DNA from: DASZPJ01 sp035550295
GTDB lineage: Bacteria > Patescibacteriota > Saccharimonadia > Saccharimonadales > UBA4665
Reading direction: 5' to 3'
DNA length: 40,365 bases
Assembly (NCBI GenBank): GCA_035550295.1
Contig: DASZPJ010000015.1
Coordinates: 1-40,365 of the forward strand
In this document: positions 37,194 through 40,365 of the stretch, piece by piece
Numbering within the stretch: position 1 is the stretch's first letter
How the letters are laid out: the number at the start of each line of letters is the position of its first letter
Position numbers and translations under genes: made by a program
Notes under the pieces: generated by a model
What the model was told of the DNA's origin: nothing
Databases searched by the model: none
What the model saw: the letters and a program-made list of their open reading frames with translations, nothing else

Positions 37194-37778
37194 ATGCGAG
37201 CAAGATCAAAAAAGGCCAACACCTACGCTTTTATAGACAGCCAGAACCTCAATCTCGGCACCCAGCGTATGGGTTGGAAGATGGACTGGCGCAAATTCCG
37301 CGAAGTCCTGCGCGCCAAATACGGTGTTACCCAGGCCTATATGTTCATAGGATATATGAGTGAAAACGAATCACTCTATGAATACATGCATGAACTTGGT
37401 TTTTTGGTGGTTCTAAAGCCGACTCTCGACGTCACGGCGTCCAAAGAAGATAAGTCCGAAGCCAAAGACCATCCAGCCAGCAAAGACGAAGCTAAAGAAA
37501 AAGAAAAACCAGTCGTCAAAGGCAATGTCGATGCCGAACTGGTGCTATATGCCATGAAAGAGCTACCGCATTATAGTGACGCTATCATCGTCAGTGGCGA
37601 CGGCGATTTCTTCAGCCTGGCCGAATACCTGGAAGAGCAAGGCAAGCTGAAAAATATAATGACGCCCAACTGGCAGTACAGCAGCTTGCTAAAACCATTT
37701 GAAGCGAAGATTATCCGCCTGGACCAAATGCGCAAAGAGCTGGCTTACCACGACCGCAAAAAGAAGCTTAAAAGTTAG
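37194..37778 (+). CDS. NYN-domain protein (LabA/DUF88-like, PIN fold)
   Basis: The 194-residue protein has the NYN layout: FIDSQNL with Asp15 and Asn18, then VDAELVLYAM (Asp113) and IIVSGDGDFFSLA (Asp136 and Asp138), the acidic residues that bind metal in the PIN-like fold. A charged Lys/Glu/Asp segment of about 28 residues (82-109) is inserted between the two halves and is probably flexible. NYN proteins are predicted RNases or RNA-binding proteins in the cytoplasm. The C-terminus is basic. It is preceded by a leaderless promoter at the edge of the repeat-rich gap. Confidence 0.88.
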   Translation: MRARSKKANTYAFIDSQNLNLGTQRMGWKMDWRKFREVLRAKYGVTQAYMFIGYMSENESLYEYMHELGFLVVLKPTLDVTASKEDKSEAKDHPASKDEAKEKEKPVVKGNVDAELVLYAMKELPHYSDAIIVSGDGDFFSLAEYLEEQGKLKNIMTPNWQYSSLLKPFEAKIIRLDQMRKELAYHDRKKKLKS

Positions 37779-37801
37779 CAGACAAAGCTGACGGGCTGGA
37801 G

Positions 37802-37807
37802 TATACT
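37802..37807 (+). promoter_or_regulatory. -10 box TATACT of the VOC gene, with strong Shine-Dalgarno
   Basis: GAGTATACT is followed by a leader of about 50 bases. AGGAGGAGGG (37849-37858) lies four bases before ATG 37863 at its nearest edge. Confidence 0.55.
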
Positions 37808-37862
37808 GCACTTAACACCAAGATCTCTTAAATTTATTAGCTGTGATCAGGAGGAGGGCAAT

Positions 37863-38246
37863 ATGCTGGGTAATCATGACATAGGGGTAGCTCTGGCGGT
37901 TAAGGATTTAGAAAAAGCCAAGCAATTTTATAGCGAGGTTCTGGGACTGCAGATCGAAAAAGAAATCCCCGAAGGCGGCGGCATTTATTACAAATCTGGC
38001 AATAGCTATGCGTTGGTTTATCCATCGTCGTTCGCCGGCACAAACCAAGCTACCTATGCCGGTTGGACAGTGGACAATATTGATGAGGTGGTCAAGGAAT
38101 TGAAAGATAAGGGCGTAGCCTTTGAGCATTATCCTGATTTTCCGGGAGTAACTTTAGAAGGCGACGTCCACAGCTGGAACGGGCAGGGCAAAACTGCCTG
38201 GTTTAAAGACCCCGACGGCAATATTTTAGCTATAAACGAGATGTAG
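37863..38246 (+). CDS. VOC (glyoxalase/dioxygenase superfamily) protein
   Basis: The 127-residue protein is one vicinal oxygen chelate domain: IGVALAVKDLEKAKQFYSEV and VLGLQIEKE in the first half, and TAWFKDPDGNILAINEM in the second, the typical end with Asp-Pro-Asp-Gly-Asn. The family includes glyoxalase I, fosfomycin resistance proteins and dioxygenases; which one cannot be told. It is cytoplasmic. The next gene starts 2 bp downstream, so VOC protein and FMN reductase are made together. Confidence 0.9.
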   Translation: MLGNHDIGVALAVKDLEKAKQFYSEVLGLQIEKEIPEGGGIYYKSGNSYALVYPSSFAGTNQATYAGWTVDNIDEVVKELKDKGVAFEHYPDFPGVTLEGDVHSWNGQGKTAWFKDPDGNILAINEM

Positions 38247-38248
38247 TA

Positions 38249-38980
38249 ATGGCAGATAATACCTGGGACTTTTCCGGACTTAAGGCAATTTTCTTCAATG
38301 GCACGCTGGCCAAATCGCCAGCGCCCAGCCACACTGATTTGCTGATCAAAATCAGCACTGACATCATGGAGAAGCATGGTGTCGGTGTGGAAGTAATTCG
38401 AACCATCGACCACCCGGATATCGCCACCGGCATTTACCCGGACATGACGGAGCACGGCGCCGAAGTCGATGAGTGGCCGGAAATCTACAAGCGCGTCGAA
38501 GCGGCTGACATTTTAGTTTTGGCTGGCCCGATTTGGCTGGGCGACAATTCCTCTATGACTAAGAAAATCATTGAACGTTTGTATGCCTGTAGCAGTTTGT
38601 TGAACAGCAAGGGCCAGTACGCTTACTACGGCAAGGTCGGTGGCAGTTTGATTACCGGCAATGAAGACGGCATCAAGCACTGCACCATGAACACTCTGTA
38701 CAGCTTGCAGCATTTGGGCTGTACGATTCCGCCGCAAGCCGACGCTGGCTGGATTGGCGAAGCCGGACCTGGCCCAAGTTACGGCGACAAAAGGGAAGAC
38801 GGCACGCGCGAAGGTTTGGACAACGACTTCACCAACCGCAACACCACTTTCATGACATGGAATTTAATGCACCTGGCCAAAATACTAAAAGATGCTGGCG
38901 GCGTACCGGCCTATGGCAACCAGCGTAGTGAGTGGGATGGTGGTGCGCGTTTCGATTTTGAAAATCCCGAATACAGATAG
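38249..38980 (+). CDS. NADPH-dependent FMN reductase/flavodoxin-like protein
   Basis: The 243-residue protein starts with a flavodoxin-like fold: AIFFNGTLAKSPAPSHTDLL (phosphate-binding loop for FMN), then ADILVLAGPIWLGDNSSMTK (second loop), as in the PF03358 family. The C-terminal 80 residues (GWIGEAGPGPSYGDKRED onwards) extend beyond the core and are unusual. It probably transfers electrons from NAD(P)H to FMN or a quinone-like substrate. Its ATG is 2 bp after the VOC stop, suggesting a joint role in detoxification. Confidence 0.88.
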   Translation: MADNTWDFSGLKAIFFNGTLAKSPAPSHTDLLIKISTDIMEKHGVGVEVIRTIDHPDIATGIYPDMTEHGAEVDEWPEIYKRVEAADILVLAGPIWLGDNSSMTKKIIERLYACSSLLNSKGQYAYYGKVGGSLITGNEDGIKHCTMNTLYSLQHLGCTIPPQADAGWIGEAGPGPSYGDKREDGTREGLDNDFTNRNTTFMTWNLMHLAKILKDAGGVPAYGNQRSEWDGGARFDFENPEYR

Positions 38981-39001
38981 AGCGTAGGTTTTTTAACAGC
39001 C

Positions 39002-39007
39002 TATAAT
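39002..39007 (+). promoter_or_regulatory. -10 box TATAAT of the metallo-beta-lactamase-fold gene
   Basis: GCCTATAAT is followed by a leader of about 30 bases with AAAGGAG before TTG 39045. Confidence 0.55.
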
Positions 39008-39044
39008 AACTTCGGCTACTAAGATTCATATAAAGGAGCAAGTC

Positions 39045-39680
39045 TTGAAGATTACCAAGTTTGTGCATTCCTGTTTGCTGGTTGAAACGCCGGAGCGGGT
39101 GGCAATATTTGACCCAGGCATGATGAGCAAAGATGCCTTTAACTTCGATATCTTAAATCGGCTGGACGACATCTTTATTACCCATATGCACGGTGACCAC
39201 ATGGATCCGGAATTTATCAGTCAGCTTATCGCCAAATTTCCAACAGTCACCATTACCGCACCGCAGGACGCGGTCGAGGAATTAGCGCGCCAGGGAATTA
39301 AAGCCAGCACCAGTTTGCCGGCTGGTGTGGCGCTGTTCGACTCGCCGCACGAAAGCGTACAGCCAATGTTTCCGGCGCCGCAGGAATATGGCTATCACTT
39401 TTTAGACGTTTTGAGCGATCCGGGCGACAGCCACAGCTTTACAGAAACCAAATCAATTTTGGCATTGCCAGTCCAAGCGCCGTGGGGCAGCAGCGTGCGG
39501 GCCATGAACCTTGCGCTTGAACTCCAGCCAAAGCACGTGCTGCCCATTCACGACTGGCATTGGCGCGACGAAGCCCGTGCCCAGATGTACAGCCGTTTCG
39601 AAGAAGTGTTGGGCGAAAAGGGAATAACATTCCACAAATTGGAAACCGGTCAGCCTGTAGAAATTGACCCGAACAGCTAA
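39045..39680 (+). CDS. Metallo-beta-lactamase-fold hydrolase (UlaG-like)
   Basis: TTG 39045 is chosen because AAAGGAG precedes it and the protein then begins MKITKFVHSCLLVE, the usual first strand. The 211-residue product has THMHGDHMD (zinc ligands His, His, Asp, His), SPHESVQPMF and the terminal His of LPIHDWHW. It resembles the UlaG/YycJ-like group that hydrolyses or binds sugar lactones, nucleotides or similar, but the substrate is unknown. It is soluble and cytoplasmic. It ends with TAA and is followed by a TTGACT promoter. Confidence 0.88.
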   Translation: MKITKFVHSCLLVETPERVAIFDPGMMSKDAFNFDILNRLDDIFITHMHGDHMDPEFISQLIAKFPTVTITAPQDAVEELARQGIKASTSLPAGVALFDSPHESVQPMFPAPQEYGYHFLDVLSDPGDSHSFTETKSILALPVQAPWGSSVRAMNLALELQPKHVLPIHDWHWRDEARAQMYSRFEEVLGEKGITFHKLETGQPVEIDPNS

Positions 39681-39701
39681 GCGAACCTTAAAAGCATAAG
39701 C

Positions 39702-39730
39702 TTGACTTTTTAGCTAATTTTTGCTAAAGT
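39702..39730 (+). promoter_or_regulatory. Promoter TTGACT-17-TAAAGT, leaderless
   Basis: TTGACT (39702-39707), 17 bp, TAAAGT (39725-39730) with TGC in front, then 7 bases to ATG 39738. Same -35 box and spacing as the promoters at 19408 and 21089. Confidence 0.6.
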
Positions 39731-39737
39731 AATACAG

Positions 39738-40034
39738 ATGGTTACTAAAACAAAAATTACTAAATCAACCTTAAACCAGCTGATCTCCAATGCACAGCAA
39801 GTGGGCTTAGTGGCTATGACAGCCGCTGCAACTCTCGGCATGTTGGAATTGCCAGATCACACTGCTAATAAGATTGTAGTCGCCAGCCAGCCAGCATTTG
39901 CCTTGGCAGGCGAGAACGCCAACCTTAACGAGGAATTCAATAACCCGATACGCCGCGAAAAAGAAGAGGTTGAAGAGCATTACATTAGTTACAGCGTCGC
40001 CCAGCGCACACCAGGACGACACGGCAAGGTTTAA
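39738..40034 (+). CDS. Hypothetical protein, 98 residues
   Basis: The product has a basic N-terminus with KTKITKSTLNQLISNAQQ, a hydrophobic Ala-rich stretch (about 22-36), and then a charged C-terminal half (EEFNNPIRREKEEVEEHY). An N-terminal signal or single membrane helix is possible, with the segment ASQPAFALAGE after it. No family is recognised. The C-terminus (RTPGRHGKV) is basic. Its promoter belongs to the TTGACT group. Confidence 0.6.
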   Translation: MVTKTKITKSTLNQLISNAQQVGLVAMTAAATLGMLELPDHTANKIVVASQPAFALAGENANLNEEFNNPIRREKEEVEEHYISYSVAQRTPGRHGKV

Positions 40035-40054
40035 CCTTGACCATTTTAAGTAAA

Positions 40055-40060
40055 TATGAT
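40055..40060 (+). promoter_or_regulatory. -10 box TATGAT before the last gene
   Basis: AATATGAT ends 11 bases before ATG 40072. A GATAAT at 40063-40068 is an alternative. Confidence 0.4.
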
Positions 40061-40071
40061 AGGATAATAAT

Positions 40072-40365
40072 ATGATTGAAACGCAACATCCTAATGAAAC
40101 AGTCCCACATATTGTTGGTGGCAGGATTGGTAGAGTAGCTACTACTCAGCTTCCCGGTAAACGTAATCTGTCGGGCGAAGTAGCTCCTATGCAGGGTACT
40201 GCCAACCAGGATGACATGCGTGCCATTAATCAGGTTCGTCGTAACCGCCAGCCACGTCGTCGGGTGAACCGACCTATTGCATTTGGTCTTGCAGCAACTG
40301 CTGCAGCTGTAGCTTATGTAGCCACTCATTCTGGTCATGAATATTCACAGTCAGAGTTGGCGCAC
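40072..40365 (+). CDS. Hypothetical protein, 3' end outside the window
   Basis: ATG 40072 opens a frame with no stop to the right edge (98 codons seen). The first 65 residues are polar with a strongly basic patch (RRNRQPRRRVNR). One hydrophobic helix follows (about 68-85, IAFGLAATAAAVAYVA), then a Ser/His/Glu-rich start of what is probably an extracytoplasmic domain (THSGHEYSQSE). A one-pass membrane protein with the N-terminus inside is likely. The total length is unknown. Confidence 0.6.
   Translation, partial: MIETQHPNETVPHIVGGRIGRVATTQLPGKRNLSGEVAPMQGTANQDDMRAINQVRRNRQPRRRVNRPIAFGLAATAAAVAYVATHSGHEYSQSELAH

Noticed and set aside
1..40365. CRISPR arrays, tRNA or rRNA genes, phage or transposase genes
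   Set aside because: No regularly spaced direct repeats, no cloverleaf-like sequence or T-loop signature outside genes, and no such proteins were found by reading.
1..40365. Alternative genetic code with UGA as glycine
   Set aside because: prfB (RF2) is present, and msrA, the gene at 5268, the M16 gene, the flippase-like gene, xseA and the gene at 26430 all end properly at TGA.

Overview
This 40.4 kb window looks like chromosomal DNA from a small-genome bacterium of the Candidate Phyla Radiation (Patescibacteria), most plausibly Saccharibacteria (TM7). That assignment is inferred from gene content and style: densely packed small genes, many short membrane or secreted proteins of unknown function, and an FtsEX plus CHAP-hydrolase division module. 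It does not rest on any search. The genetic code is standard: a class RF2 release factor gene is present and at least six genes end in TGA, which argues against the UGA-glycine lineages (Absconditabacteria, Gracilibacteria). No rRNA, tRNA, CRISPR array, phage or transposase gene was seen.

Layout. 0-5.9 kb: a partial zincin-like metalloprotease, a small membrane protein, msrA facing away from a HAD phosphatase, a lipoprotein, a PD-(D/E)XK nuclease with four cysteines, serS, hpf and an unknown gene. 6-11 kb: secA, an M16 peptidase and prfB. 11-16.5 kb: a secreted Ser/Thr-rich surface protein with a strong promoter and its own terminator, then ftsE-ftsX, a PcsB/CwlO-like coiled-coil CHAP hydrolase and a CtpA-type S41 protease, which together form a cell-wall division module. 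16.5-21.8 kb: an unknown minus-strand gene, pyrG, a lone canonical receiver protein, and two unknown genes sharing a TTGACT promoter type. 21.8-23.5 kb (minus): a Trm11-like methyltransferase coupled to rpmA (bL27). 23.5-29 kb: a LPG-synthase/flippase-like membrane protein, xseA, xseB, a membrane-anchored methyltransferase, an anchored unknown protein, then a degenerate histidine-kinase-like protein, a degenerate receiver and recO in one tight cluster. 29-35 kb: glyQS, a small P-loop kinase, and a run of membrane transporters (two DUF1761, two EamA-like) around a phosphoribosyltransferase. 35-40.4 kb: a short ORF of 30 codons, a PIF1-HRDC helicase, a 418 bp repeat-rich gap, a NYN-domain protein, a VOC protein, an FMN reductase, a metallo-beta-lactamase-fold protein and two unknown genes, the last cut by the window end.

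Two observations stand out. First, about twenty genes have a -10 box (consensus GCTATAAT) ending only 6-10 bases before the start codon, so their mRNAs should be leaderless. A second set of about a dozen genes has a longer leader with a Shine-Dalgarno sequence. The window therefore shows two translation-initiation modes side by side. Second, the kinase-like/receiver-like pair upstream of recO carries glutamate at both positions where phosphotransfer would occur (His to Glu and Asp to Glu). This suggests a phosphorylation-independent derivative of a two-component system tied to a recombination gene. Other points of interest are a 4x7 bp tandem repeat inside the methyltransferase gene, paired direct repeats 22 bp apart upstream of the CHAP hydrolase promoter, and interspersed palindromic repeats ending in ATGACA or ATGACG.
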